This document shows positions 9,046-19,765 of a stretch of 64,000 nt of DNA, piece after piece. The notes beneath the pieces are model-generated. The model was not told the origin of the DNA. It worked only from the letters and a program-made list of their open reading frames with translations, and searched no databases. Origin of the DNA: Symsagittifera roscoffensis (Eukaryota; Xenacoelomorpha; Acoela; Convolutidae); the NCBI RefSeq assembly GCF_963678635.1, contig NC_087066.1:41813338-41877337 (forward strand), read 5' to 3'. The translations under genes were made by a program, and so were the position numbers. The stretch's first letter is position 1, and every line of letters starts with the position of its first letter.

Positions 9046-10048
9046 TGTTTACTCTGCTACTTAGCTCTATTGACAAAACCAAGTTTACAACGTATGTCCA
9101 CTATTAACTCGTACGCTTTAATCAATTCCAATTTTTGCAAACCATGAAGTTCGAAACATACAAGAGAATAGTCGATTATCGCCGGGCTGTATTAACGGGT
9201 GATCGTAAGCCCCTTCCCGACCTAACTAATCCTCAACAGAAGGCGTTTAAGCGTAAAGCTGCCTCGTTCACATTGACTGACAACACGCTTTACAGGAAAG
9301 GAAAAATAGTGCTTCATGAGATGAACACCCTTCCTACCCTTGTGCATATTGATCAGGAGGATTTAATTTACCAAGGGGGTTATCTGGAGCTGGAGCGTTC
9401 CGCTAATCGCAAGTATCACACCGATAATTTACGGGAAACGGGAAGCTGCCTTTTTGTGTGCGCAAATTGCTCAGAATGCTCAATACAGCGAATGTTTCTC
9501 GTATCTGACGTCCCGATGCCCCATTTGAGTATAGAGTCCAGAGCACGTGTTTGTCGAACCCTGGGACTATCGCTTGGGCGGAAACCTGTTTCCCTCAATG
9601 ACCACGATACCATTGACCCGATTTCTCACGAATTCGTTTTGATGGAGTGCGCGCTTGGGGGATCCTGTTGCTTCCTTAATTGCATTCATTTTCTAACTGG
9701 GAACCGAGTAAGGTCCTGGGCCTTACAGAGGGAACCAAGGAGCAACAGAAAAAACAGGCGTGCCGCCTGAGTTCTTTTTATTGCCCTTACTTCGACCCCA
9801 AACAGTCGTTACTCGGTCGGGGTATTATTGAATCGGACATGCCCATTTTGGCTGAACTACTCGGTGTGCATATCTACGAGTACCGAAGTGGCCTGAACCC
9901 TCCTAAATGGAACTACGTCGCCGGGCATAAGCAAGGCCGAACTGGGCCAGAAGCTATTTATGTATGCTGTCGCGTACAATCCGAAGGGAAACAAAAAGGG
10001 GAGGGTCACTGCGCTCTAGCCACAGGAATGTGTCCACGCACTACTTAG
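9046..10048 (+). pseudogene. Decayed integrase zinc-finger plus OTU-like protease relic
   Basis: The frame starting at 9135 encodes the YRKGK segment and then an H2C2-like stretch ending in NCSECSIQ. After about 50 residues it reaches EFVLMECALGGSCCFLN with LTGN following, which resembles the catalytic-Cys block of OTU proteases (Asp-Gly-x-Cys changed to Gly-Gly-Ser-Cys). The rest continues in the frame opening at 9680: ESDMPILAELLGVHIYEY and a late Gly-His-Cys segment, the likely OTU C-terminal half. The DDE integrase core is absent and a frameshift lies around 9,680-9,770. Ginger-type transposons are known to combine a gypsy-like integrase with accessory proteases, so this is most likely such a relic. 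Confidence 0.45.
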
Positions 10049-11858
10049 GTTAGCCTAGACTTTCATATTCTACAGTCTTCCCTTCTAGCTTATTTTTCTC
10101 CTGAAAAAATGCTCGGTATTATACCATTTGCTACCTAAGGGAGTTTAGCCTCTGTGGTAGTTGCGCATACGCATGATTTCTACCTAGCATCTAAATCCCC
10201 CGCATTCGTGTATTAGTTTTCTACATCATTCGAAATGCGCTTTATCTGCATACAACTGTCATTTCTTTCTATTACGAATGATTGAACAAGTTATTACCAA
10301 CCCACTTCCCTACTATCGCTGTGTACTTAAGATACCAACATAATTTACCACTAAACTTTAAGCTGTTTGTTATCCCATACTCGAATATGAATATCGAGCT
10401 GCCACTTCTTGAGATTCATACTGTGAACATTCATCAAACGGGAGAACATAAAAATTGGTTTTCTTCACAACCGCAAGCATTTCAACTGTGAATAGATCAC
10501 TAATTCCAGTTATTCATAGATCACTAGATCACTTCAAGTTATTCATAGTCTTTGCTTTCAGCATTGATAGCCGCCAGTTATAGCACTTTCGGGTAACATG
10601 ATCTTGAACAACTGGTGCCTTATTCCGAGCTGCAAGAAGATGAACATATTTCAACCAAATGTAATGCATGAAAAATTTATGCCTTGCGTGTAGCATCATT
10701 TACTAACACTGGTTAAGGGGTAGGCAAACTTTCCTCGGCAACAAGTTTCAAAACGTCATTCGAAACTGAGCTAGACTCAACAGAGTTTTGCTCCAGTTTG
10801 CTTTACATTCATAGTTTGGCGCCTTAGATTATTCAATTTTGGATGGTTTTTGTTCCGTTTGGAATGTGACTTCATCACCATGATCCCCATATTCCCCATA
10901 GAAAACGACTTGTTGCATACTTTACATCGAAATTCATGTTATTTGTTGCCTTTCCCATCCAAACACTGAAACCCTCCATTGCCAATCAGGCGTCATTGAA
11001 AACGCATTTGCCAATTTCTTCTTCTCATACTGCTCATACTATTCGAAAAAAAATAAACTGAGTAACCCTTCTTAGACTTTTGATTTTGAACAGTTCAGTA
11101 AAGAGGCGCGACAAAAAAAACTGGCACTCATATTAATTTGATGGCACTGATGGCACTAACAGATCATGCTTCGCACTGATTTGGCACTGACAGAAATGAT
11201 ACCGTGACCACACTGTGAACGCAAAGAAATCAAAGTCAAAACGCGAAAAATTCAAATTCAGTGTAAACCAATTTAAGACTTCCAGAAAAAATCATCAAGA
11301 CTGATACATCCATCAATCTATTTCACTACTTCCATCAACTCTTTTTTAATTTAAATTAGTTTTGATTTCTGCAATATGCTATGCAGGATCTATCAAATGA
11401 TATTTCATTCCAGACGCATTGCAATTTTGTTTTTCGGAGCTCACACACCTCAAAAGTAGTATATATTGGCTGCGAATGCGTTTCAAGTCAAGGCGAGATC
11501 TTGGGATAGCAGCATATTTGAATTGAGAAAAATTCATTATCTCGTTCTTCTTCCTCTACATACATAAGCATCTTCAGATTTTTATCTGATTGTTATATAA
11601 AACTTGTGATAAAATAAGAAATATGGTGTTGTTTTACACAAGCAGTCCACATATGTCCACATATATATCATTGATTCACAAATTTGTCACTACTGGGTTA
11701 AAAAAAGTCATAAATCATTACACAGCAGTCCTAAGACTAGTTTTTGCTCTTCATTTCGTATTGTAGATTTGTCCCCAGTTTTTCTGAATTAAATCAATGT
11801 TTTGATAATATATTTTTTCGTCAGTAGCTGTTTTGTTCGTACTTTCCTTCCTCTCTGT
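10049..11858. other. Non-coding stretch downstream of the cadherin gene
   Basis: No further coding exon recognised. It should contain the 3' UTR and polyadenylation site of the minus-strand cadherin gene, but I cannot fix the site. A small 'tggcact' cluster lies near 11,123-11,180. Confidence 0.4.
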
Positions 11859-12316
11859 TCACTCGACTACTGGAATCTCGAACCAAACCTTCTTCTCTCG
11901 CCCTCGCTCTTCATAATCAAACCCAAGCTTTTCTTCACGTTCCGTCTCCGGTTCTTCTACTGTCCTCTTTTCAGCTTCTTCTTCTTCTTCTTCTTCTTCT
12001 TCTTCTTCTTCGACTGTCTTCTTCTCAGTGTCTGGTTCTTTGAAAGTCCCCTTTTCAGCCTCTTCTTCTTCGACTGTCTTCTTCTCAGTGTCGGCTTCTT
12101 TGAATGTCCCCTGTTCAGAGTCTGTTTCTTTGACTGTCCGTTTCTCAGTGTCTGCTTCTTCGACTGCCTCCCTCTGAGTGTCTGCCTTGGTGGGATTCGG
12201 ATCATCCACCTCCTCCATCCAGTATTCTTGGTCCGTCTTGATAGCCTCCCCTGTCACCGTCTGCAGCCATCTGGAGGACCTGGTCATCTTGTTGTACACG
12301 TACACACGCCCAGTTG
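11859..12316 (-). CDS. Cadherin gene last exon: cytoplasmic tail with acidic repeats
   Basis: The acceptor tgtag precedes CAACTGGG, and the open frame runs 152 codons to TGA at 11859-11861. The exon opens with TGRVYVYNKMTRSSRW, which resembles the second half of a WW domain. About seven degenerate 10-14-residue units follow, of the type (E/A)-x-D-T-E-K-(K/R)-T-V-(K/E)-E, including a run of 12-13 Glu encoded by a (TTC)n tract on the + strand. The unique end is WFEIPVVE. The tail is highly acidic after a basic juxtamembrane region. No known docking motif is certain. The frame joins in phase to the preceding exon. Confidence 0.85.
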
Positions 12317-12425
12317 CTACAGAAATTGTTTTTTATTTGTTTAAACAGTCGAACATGAATGTAAATTATTAAAGTTTAACTGAGCTAAGTCTAATTGCAA
12401 AAGCTCACCTGCAAATTAAAGCGCA

Positions 12426-12497
12426 AGCTCGAGTTTCGAACCGGCAACCAGATGATTGCCATCAATAGCCTATCACTACCACTTGCGCCATAGTATA
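12426..12497 (-). repeat. tRNA-like SINE head or tRNA pseudogene
   Basis: On the minus strand, an A-box-like TGGCGCAAGTGGTAG and a B-box-like GGTTCGAAACTC are about 30 nt apart. No proper acceptor or anticodon stem pairs, so a functional tRNA is unlikely. It lies in the last intron of the cadherin gene. Confidence 0.5.
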
Positions 12498-12769
12498 CCA
12501 CAAAATATAAAGTCCATTGGACTAAAAATCGAGATTTTATAGGGTGTTATCATCACTTCAACCATTTGTTATGCTTTGATAGTTTGAATGATAAATACTG
12601 CTTTCCTTTTTTGGTATAGTATTGAGATAATAAGATAAAATTCGTGTTTTTTTTGTTTAGTTTGGGAGGACATGTAATAAATGAGGAAGCAAAAAAAAAA
12701 CAAAGGAGCAAAACTTTTCATAATATTCCACTGATTGGCTGTATGTTATTAATCAGAATAAACTGGTAC

Positions 12770-12879
12770 TTGGGTCTATGGCCTTGGCAGTGGACAATCG
12801 ACTGATGAGCATGGCTTTCCTTATGGCCTTTTTCCAGTTCTTCCTGGCCTCCATGTCTGGCCCAATCACTTTTCGAGAT
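12770..12879 (-). CDS. Cadherin gene exon 13: juxtamembrane cytoplasmic segment
   Basis: Acceptor ttgcag and donor A|GTACC. It encodes SRKVIGPDMEARKNWKKAI, then RKAMLISRLSTAKAIDP. This is strongly basic with an amphipathic helical pattern, as expected just inside the membrane. The first nucleotide completes an Arg codon begun in the transmembrane exon; the last begins a Thr codon finished in the final exon. Confidence 0.85.
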
Positions 12880-13192
12880 CTGCAATTAAAAGATATTTTT
12901 GGAACTAAAAAACAAAACAGACTAAAATGCAAACCTGACAAAAAAAGCAGGTCAGTCGAAAAATTATAGAAGCGCGTTGGTCGAAAAATTCTAAAAACGT
13001 GTTTGGTGCCATATTTGAAGGCGTAGCTAAATATTTGTATTTTCCACTAGAAATGCCATTCAAATTACAATGTTACTGAGCCAGTGTCCTGACATGTTTC
13101 TCTTAGAAAAGATCTAGAATCTGAAACAAATCTAGAAATTTGTGATTTAAAAGAAATTATCCCAGATTTTAAAAAATAAAAACGAGGCTTGC

Positions 13193-13403
13193 CTGATGTA
13201 GCGAACAATAGAGTACGTCGCGTAGAGCATCATAGCCGAGAGGAGGATGAAGCCGAGAAGCCCCAGCAAAACGAATACGGCAGTGCCTCCCGGCGACTCC
13301 ACCCACCTCTTCTTGTCCCCGACTGGGGGAGGGGAATCAGATCTGCTGACGTAATAAATGGGGTTGCTACTCACTCCTATGGGACTGGTGTACGTGTATG
13401 AGT
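13193..13403 (-). CDS. Cadherin gene exon 12: extracellular stalk and transmembrane helix
   Basis: Acceptor ctttag. It encodes a stalk (SYTYTSPIGVSSNPIYYVS, then a Pro- and Lys-rich stretch) and a hydrophobic helix TAVFVLLGLLGFILLSAMML. A Tyr/Arg-rich stop-transfer region follows. The 3' splice donor is the non-canonical AG|GCAAGC. No GT nearby would keep the frame, while the GC donor joins perfectly in phase to the next exon. Confidence 0.85.
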
Positions 13404-13629
13404 CTAAAGTACAACTGCTGATGAGAACTTTCAATAAACAATATAGAGGAACAAAGTTTGTCCGTTATCGGGAGGTCAACCATCGTCCACAGTAGGAGTG
13501 TTCCTCGAAAAACAGTTATGACTTGACGGTAAGAACTACAGTCTTTACACAATAATTTGAATGAAAATAAAGTGATCATTTTCAATTTTTTTCAGGTTAG
13601 TAAAAAAATTGGCCTCCTTTAAGAAATGA

Positions 13630-13700
13630 GTGCCTATCACTGATGGCCTCGAACCCTCGCACTTTTGCTTGAGTGGCAAAAATGCTGGCCTTTTTTAAAC
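13630..13700 (-). repeat. tRNA-like fragment (weak)
   Basis: On the minus strand the sequence contains GAGGGTTCGAGGCC, a B-box-like core. The A-box is not clear. Probably a SINE fragment in the intron before the transmembrane exon. Confidence 0.25.
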
Positions 13701-13727
13701 AACCGCAGACAAATTAAGTGAACTTAC

Positions 13728-13876
13728 CGATATATTGTTGTGTGGGGTCTCCGTAGTCTGTTTTTGCCAGAATGTCGTACAGTTCTTGCTGCGGGAGGAA
13801 CTGCATGACGGTGTCTAGGTCATTCACTGTACTTGCCCCATCATCCACCACAAAATACACTTCCACTTCAGTGTCA
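13728..13876 (-). CDS. Cadherin gene exon 11: second half of the membrane-proximal domain
   Basis: Acceptor ttttag and donor ATCG|GTAAGT. It encodes DTEVEVYFVVDDGAST, then VNDLDTVMQFLPQQELYDIL and a short linker. The strand-then-helix pattern is the second half of a ferredoxin- or SEA-like fold begun in the exon at 24,630-24,815. A 10.8-kb intron carrying a gypsy element separates the two halves. Confidence 0.85.
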
Positions 13877-14010
13877 CTAAAATCAAACACGCCAATCAAA
13901 TTCGTCAAAATTAACATTTTAAATAAATTTATGATATTCCTACTGTTTACTATTTTTGACTTTCTTTCCAAATGAAACATAAAATATTTATAAAAATAAA
14001 ACATATCTAT

Positions 14011-14259
14011 TGTGATAATGTTATGCTATGAGTAGGTAAGATCAAAAGAGAATAATTGAAACATTTAATTTTGACTTCTGATTTACTTGGTTTTGTTGGA
14101 GATCACTCACGTTCATGTGTCTCCTAAGATCGCAACCGTCCAAATGACTGTTACGTTTGACCTGCATGGATGGCCTTGAATATTACTAACAATACATAAC
14201 AGAATATTAATAACACTTTCTCCAAGGTTACTGTGGCAACAGTACTACACGGTACCACA
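14011..14259 (-). repeat. Gypsy 1, 3' LTR
   Basis: 249 bp, about 96% identical to 20837-21081. Preceded outside by TCTAT. Confidence 0.92.
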
Positions 14260-14352
14260 TTCCCCTGAGGACAACAAAATTTTATATAATACCTTATAAA
14301 ATTTTATAAATAGTATATAAGTCTCAGTTTACTGAATTGTTTTCATTTTAGC

Positions 14353-15144
14353 TTAGTTTTCCTTGGTTGTTTTCTTCATCACTTCCGCTTTGTTTCTTGC
14401 AGCGTTCCACAATCCCGACTCATCCAACGATGTAGCTCCGAATTTCCTTTTGAACAGATGTCTCTCTAGTAGGTCAAACGTGTTGTTCTCCAATGTTGTT
14501 TCTTTGTTATTGATGTTTAACTTCGCCAATCTCAATCTGTAGGCCTCAAGTGCTGCAAAATTTAGCTCTGTCATATCGTCATCACAACTAATCAACTTTA
14601 AAGAGTGTGATACGGGGCTGCCGTATCTCTTTGGTCCCTGGTTCTTTGTTAATCGACTGCTTCGTCTGACTGTCGCTGTATCCTCTTCTTTGTCCGACTC
14701 GTCCGCAAAAACTGCCGGGCTATTGTCGACTGATTCCGCATGTTGAGTCAGTAGTTTTTCTGCTTCGTTTTGTATCCCTCGGGTCAAAAGCTGGTTTGTG
14801 ATTTCTTCCCATTCTTTTGTTGTCATATTGTTATTCTGGAATGTGTCCATAATTTCCTTTTCGCTAGTTTGCCGTGTGATCCTTTTACTCACTGGGGCTT
14901 CTTTCGGTGCAGCCGACTCTAAGTAGACGGCTTCATTGCTCGTATCCCGCTTCTTTGATTCTTTTGCTGTTTTGACAGCTTTCGTTGTACGTGGCTCTTG
15001 CGTCTTGACCTTTGCAGCTCTTGCACTTTGGACTAGTGGGCCTGCTCTATTTGGCTTAACCCTTTTTCCTCCTAAATTTAGGCCCCCGCCCGTCTTTGTT
15101 TCTTTCGACGTAACTACGTTTGGCGAGTTTTGAAACTTGTCCAT
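14353..15144 (-). pseudogene. Gypsy 1 C-terminal extension (post-integrase region)
   Basis: A 263-codon open frame rich in Lys, Thr and Ser with acidic patches; it ends shortly before the polypurine tract. No domain recognised. It lies after the integrase in the same orientation and is likely the C-terminal tail of Pol or a small third ORF. No signal peptide or membrane helix, so it is not an env gene. Confidence 0.5.
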
Positions 15145-15340
15145 TAGTCGATTGTCTTCTATTTCCTGATCGGTTGGCCCCTGGTCTTTCGCATCATGTT
15201 CTTCAGCCGACTCACTGTCTACGTCTTCATGATGTGATACTGTCTTCTGTTGTTTGCTCCTACGTTGGGCTCCTCTTTTTCTCCGAACTCTGTGCTTTGG
15301 GCTGTGTTTGCAGTTTTGATCTCGCTATATCACTCTTTCG

Positions 15341-16689
15341 TTATACTGCACCAGCAGCCGTTTTGATTGTTGATGGTGTCTCTGCCACTATTTTGTTTTT
15401 CAACGGTATTGTTAGGGTCTTTCCACTTTTCCTTTGCTCATGTTTGCGGAGGAAGCTTCCTGACCAGCTATCATTCGATGTAGTCTGTTTGTCTTCGATA
15501 AATCCTCTTTCCCATGAGTAGAGGAGTTCCTTTCTCAGTTCGGGATTTATTGTGCTCGTTTCGTCTACAATTTGTCGTAGCTCGCTATCTGAGATATCCC
15601 GTCTGGTGACATTCCATCTCGCATTGGCCTCTAGTAGCTGCTTTAGTTCCTTTGCCCTAGCTCTTTCTTTTGCCGCCGCAGTGTTGCATAGAAACAGTGG
15701 GCTGACCATCCGGCTATTCTGACCTTTTCGTATGATTTTTACATTGTCCCTGGATTGATCGATGCGTCTCTTTAACTGCGATGCTATTAACGCCGATCTC
15801 TCCAAATGTTCTTTATCTAAACGATCAGATTCCTTCAGAAATTTATCCCTTGCAATTTTAAACTCAATTTTTGGTAATCGACCAAAATGCGCTTCAAACG
15901 GAGACAACTTAATTGTTTTCTGTTTATTCCATCTTAGGTCCTAATTATTGTGCTCGAGCACAGTTTAATAGATTGTACTTTTTCTTCGAGTAGCATTACT
16001 CTCAATCTTTGTTTAATAGTTTGTATCGTTCGTTCGACTAGTCCACATCCTCGATGATCATCGACTGGACAGAATTTTTGAGTAATATTATTTTCGGTGC
16101 AAAACTTTTTTATTGATTTTCCTTTAAACCCGGAAAACTGATCCGTTTTAATCGATTCTGGTATTCCATGTGTGTCAATATAGGTACGTAGAATATTTAT
16201 TGTTGATTTTCCCCCTGTAGATTTCGTTACTTTAACTGACGGAAATTTTGAGTATCTATCAATAGCAACTAACAAATATATCTTCCCCTTATGGTCTTCG
16301 AGTGGACCCGCATAGTCTAATTGCAATTCTTGACCAGACTGTGTCAACAGTGGAAGTGGTTTGGCCGAATTTTTTGGAATTACATATTTAGCATTCTTAC
16401 CATAACGAGTGCAACTCCTACTTTCTTCGGCCATATTGACTATGTTTTTGTGCATGTCTGGCTACCATAAGTAGTTGGAAACCTCCAACATCGCTTCTTG
16501 GCCAGGATGTGCTTGATGAAGTCGTCGAAGCACCGCTTGTCTCAGCTTCTCTGGTACGGCTAAACGATTGTCCACCAGTAGGCAGTCATCTACTACCGAC
16601 ATCTGGTGCCACAGAGGATTGGTGTATGGACCCATTAGCTCAAACCCGTGTCTGTCGTTCCGTTCCACCACTCGCCTGAGCCGATCCAT
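15341..16689 (-). pseudogene. Gypsy 1 integrase, broken
   Basis: An H2C2 zinc-binding region (HQAHPGQEAMLEVSNYLW) is followed at once by an in-frame TAG where a conserved Trp is expected (16462-16464). The catalytic core then shows QLDYAGP, KTDQFSGFKG and GLVERTIQ, i.e. the D, D and E residues. A later frame (15341-15907) begins MSPFEAHFGRLP, the conserved motif after the core. At least one nonsense codon and one frameshift separate these pieces. Confidence 0.85.
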
Positions 16690-19600
16690 CTAAGTATCTT
16701 CTGATACTAGTTCCGCCAGTAGACTTTTGTCGAATAATTTCTCGAGTGATAGTGGGCCATTTGTTTCATTTAACTGCTCCGACAGTTGGTAATTGCTTTT
16801 CCGCGATTTATGTCCACCTCTCGTTTTCTGTTGCGGTGTGACCATACAAGTCTCAGTTCCTGAACTGTAGTCCGGTTCATCAATGATGTCCATCGTTAAA
16901 TCCACTTCAAAGATTTGTCCAATCTCAGGTTCATCTCCTGATTGGGTTTGTCCCGGTGGTTTCGGGCTCTGCATCACCGAATTGGCTTCTATTTCCATCC
17001 TTGATCGGGGTTCCTTACTCCTTTCCGATCCTATTAGTTCCCAAAATGAAACTAACATTGGTTGGGCTGTTATAGCAGTTGATGTTGACTGACCGCTATT
17101 TCCCGTGTCTGTTCTGATTTGTCTGTTCATCCGGTTCCAATTCGCCTGTGGTATTTGTTCAAAGTCCGAATTCTCTGACTCTGATCTGTTTGGGGTCCTT
17201 TGTATCATTCTGGTTCTTTGGAACGTCGTTTCTGTTATTTCCTCCCTCAATGTGTCTGCGTTTTTCCGATCCTGAATTCTGACCATCTTGTTTTCTTTTC
17301 CTCTTTTTATTGTTTCGCCAGAATGCATATTTTCTGATTCACGACTTGATAACTTTCCGATTTTTCGAACTGATTCGACCGACTGTATTTGCTGACGATT
17401 TTGAGATAAACTGATTTTTGAGTTTTCAAACTTTTCTCGTTGAAACGAACGCGAATCTTCATTTCTTCCGTTCCGGTCGTGCTTTGTCCGTTTTGAACCG
17501 TTTTGGTTGCCATAGCAACGGGTAGATGACGTATTCTGATTTGATGCATTTTGATCAATTCTAGAATATTCTAGAACGTTTTCCTTCCGGTCGAGCCTAT
17601 CAGGATCACTCAGTCGACTGTTTAAACAGTCGAGAGCTTTATGAAAACTTTCGATCGATGTGACTACAAATTTTTCATCCAATACTGACTCCTGCCATGG
17701 TTCACCCTTCGGGTTTCTAGATAGGTATTCTACTATACCCATATCTTTCCCTGGTAAATGAAGAACCTTAAATTGATAGGGTAGTAATCTGTCTACCCAT
17801 CTAGTCAGCCTAGATTGGTAGCTTTTATTTGACTTATTTTCATCCAAGGCAGAAACCAGTGCTTTATGGTCCGTGGCTATCACGATTTCTTTTCCTAACA
17901 AATAGTGTTTAAATCGGTCAACCGACCATACTGCTGCTAGCAGTTCCAACTCACTTGTGGAGTATTTTTTTTCTTGTGTGTTTAAATATCTCGACGCGAA
18001 TGCGATCGGTATCCACTTCCCCTCCACTTTTTGTTGTTCCAACGATGCGCCTAGCCCACTATGGCTGGCGTCACATTTTACCCTAGTAGCCAACTTAGGG
18101 TCGTAATAATGAATTTTGTTATGTTCGCAACCGCTGCTTTTATTGATTTGAAAATCTCCCAATGTTTTTCTTTCCATTCGAATTTTTTACTTGAATTTTC
18201 CCACTTTTGAGTTTTTTTTTTCTCATTTTTTTCTCGCAGCAGAGGTCTCAACTTTTCAGTTAAGGTAGCTGCGTTTGGAATGAATTTGGCCAAATGATTT
18301 ATACTACTCAGAAATTATCTAAGTTGTTTCAATGAGGTTGGCGGACTAAGCTTCAATATCGCTTCCGTTTTTATTATCTTTGGAGAAATACCCTCCATCG
18401 ATAACTTATGTCCCAAACAATTCACCTCCTGTTGAAAGAGTTCACATTTCGACAATTTTAGTGCTAAGTTTTCTTTGTCTTACTTTTCCAGCACGTTCAT
18501 GATCAATTTTTCATGTTCTTGTTCCTTTCCTTTAGACACAATGAGTATATCGTCAAGAAAACAGAATGTATTTTCCGCATGGTTCAATGTTCTGTCCATA
18601 GCTTTTTGAAACTCCGCTGGCATATCTGCCAAACCGTAAAATCCGGTCAAAAATCTGTATGTTCCAGTAGCTTGCCCACCTATGATGTTAAAATTGCATT
18701 GTTTAGCTGTCTCTGCAGTCAGCTTAAGTTGACTGTAGGCATACTTCAGATCTAATACTGAGAAATACAGTGTACCGCTTTCATTTGCTATGATTATTTG
18801 GCTGACCCAATCCAATAATTCATCCACATTAGGCATTTGATTTTTATTTTTGAACAATTGTCTATTTATGGGTTTTGCATCTAACGCCAATTTTATGGAA
18901 TCATCTTTTTTGCTGTTATTACAATAGGTGCTATAAAGCAATCACTAGTACATTTGTCTAGACGTTTTATATGTCCCTCTTTTAACAGTTTTTCCATTTC
19001 CTCATACACTTTCTCTTGTATGTGTATTGAGATGCGTCTCCCTTTTTCTTGTAATGGACAAAGTGGGTATTTGGACTTTGTGCTGACAACGTGATTTTTC
19101 GAACACCCTTGACGATCAAAAAGGTTTTTAAATTTACTATAAAATTTGTTTTTCCAACCTTCTGACTGTTCGCACAGTAACACGTCAAACCTCGTCTTTT
19201 CTTTTGGTGCCAACTTCTGTGTTGTGTGTATCCCGACTTTGCTTTGTAAGTCCAACCCCAAAATACATCGCGTGCGTCGTTCTGTGATTAAGAACGATGC
19301 TCCCACCACCTCCCACCCTGCTGAACGGATGTTCGTGGTGATTGCACCCAGTATATTAATCGGCTGTTTGTTATAGTCTACAAATTTTGTAGTCAAGTTG
19401 AGATTCTCCCGTGGAATGAACCTCGTATTTTTTGAAGACTCTAGAATTTGCTTTGCAGTCGCTCAGTTCAAAAATGATACTGGACTACCCGTATCAATAG
19501 TCATGTTTATGATTTGATGATCTATGCTCACCAAAGCTTTTAATGACCTTATTAGTTTCGCTCGGGTATTTCTGCGAATATCAACCTTCTGTATGTCCTT

Positions 19601-19765
19601 GCTACTCTTTTTGATATCTTGGTTTTTATTTGATTGCTGTTTTATATACTCATCTATTTCTTCCATCGAAGACAATTCTGATTCAATAGCCATAATTTCG
19701 AACTCCTCACACGAGTCAAACGACTGAATTAAATCCTGAGCTGGAGGATTTTTCCGCAATCTCAT
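16690..19765 (-). pseudogene. Gypsy 1 protease, reverse transcriptase and RNase H, broken
   Basis: Protease motif IDTGSPVSF near 19,480 and ILGLDL near 19,250. RT has LDLKYAYSQL, TGFYGLADMPAEFQKAM and the catalytic FLDDILIVSKG (about 18,540). RNase H shows CDASHSGLG, SELELLA and TDHKAL; the usual final ADYLSR is VEYLSR, a change at an active-site position. Stops or frame changes occur near 19,463, 18,900, 18,480 and 18,180. A long hydrophilic spacer (about 250 residues) separates RNase H from integrase, ending at an in-frame TAG at 16690-16692 directly followed by ATG. Confidence 0.88.

Noticed and set aside
9018-9046. CCCTAAACCCTAAAC as interstitial telomere
   Set aside because: Only two plant-type units within low-complexity junction DNA; animals normally use TTAGGG.
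11957-12205. Lys/Arg-rich alternative minus frame in the tail exon
   Set aside because: It does not connect in phase to the acceptor at 12,316.
11802-12372. Plus-strand open frames (Phe/Ser-rich) opposite the cadherin tail exon
   Set aside because: They arise from the (TTC)n tract and are out of context. The minus frame joins in phase to upstream exons.
12426-12497. Functional tRNA gene
   Set aside because: A/B boxes are present but the acceptor and anticodon arms do not pair.
14353-15144. Possible envelope gene of gypsy 1
   Set aside because: No signal peptide, transmembrane helix or Cys pattern; Lys/Ser/Thr-rich and more like a Pol tail.
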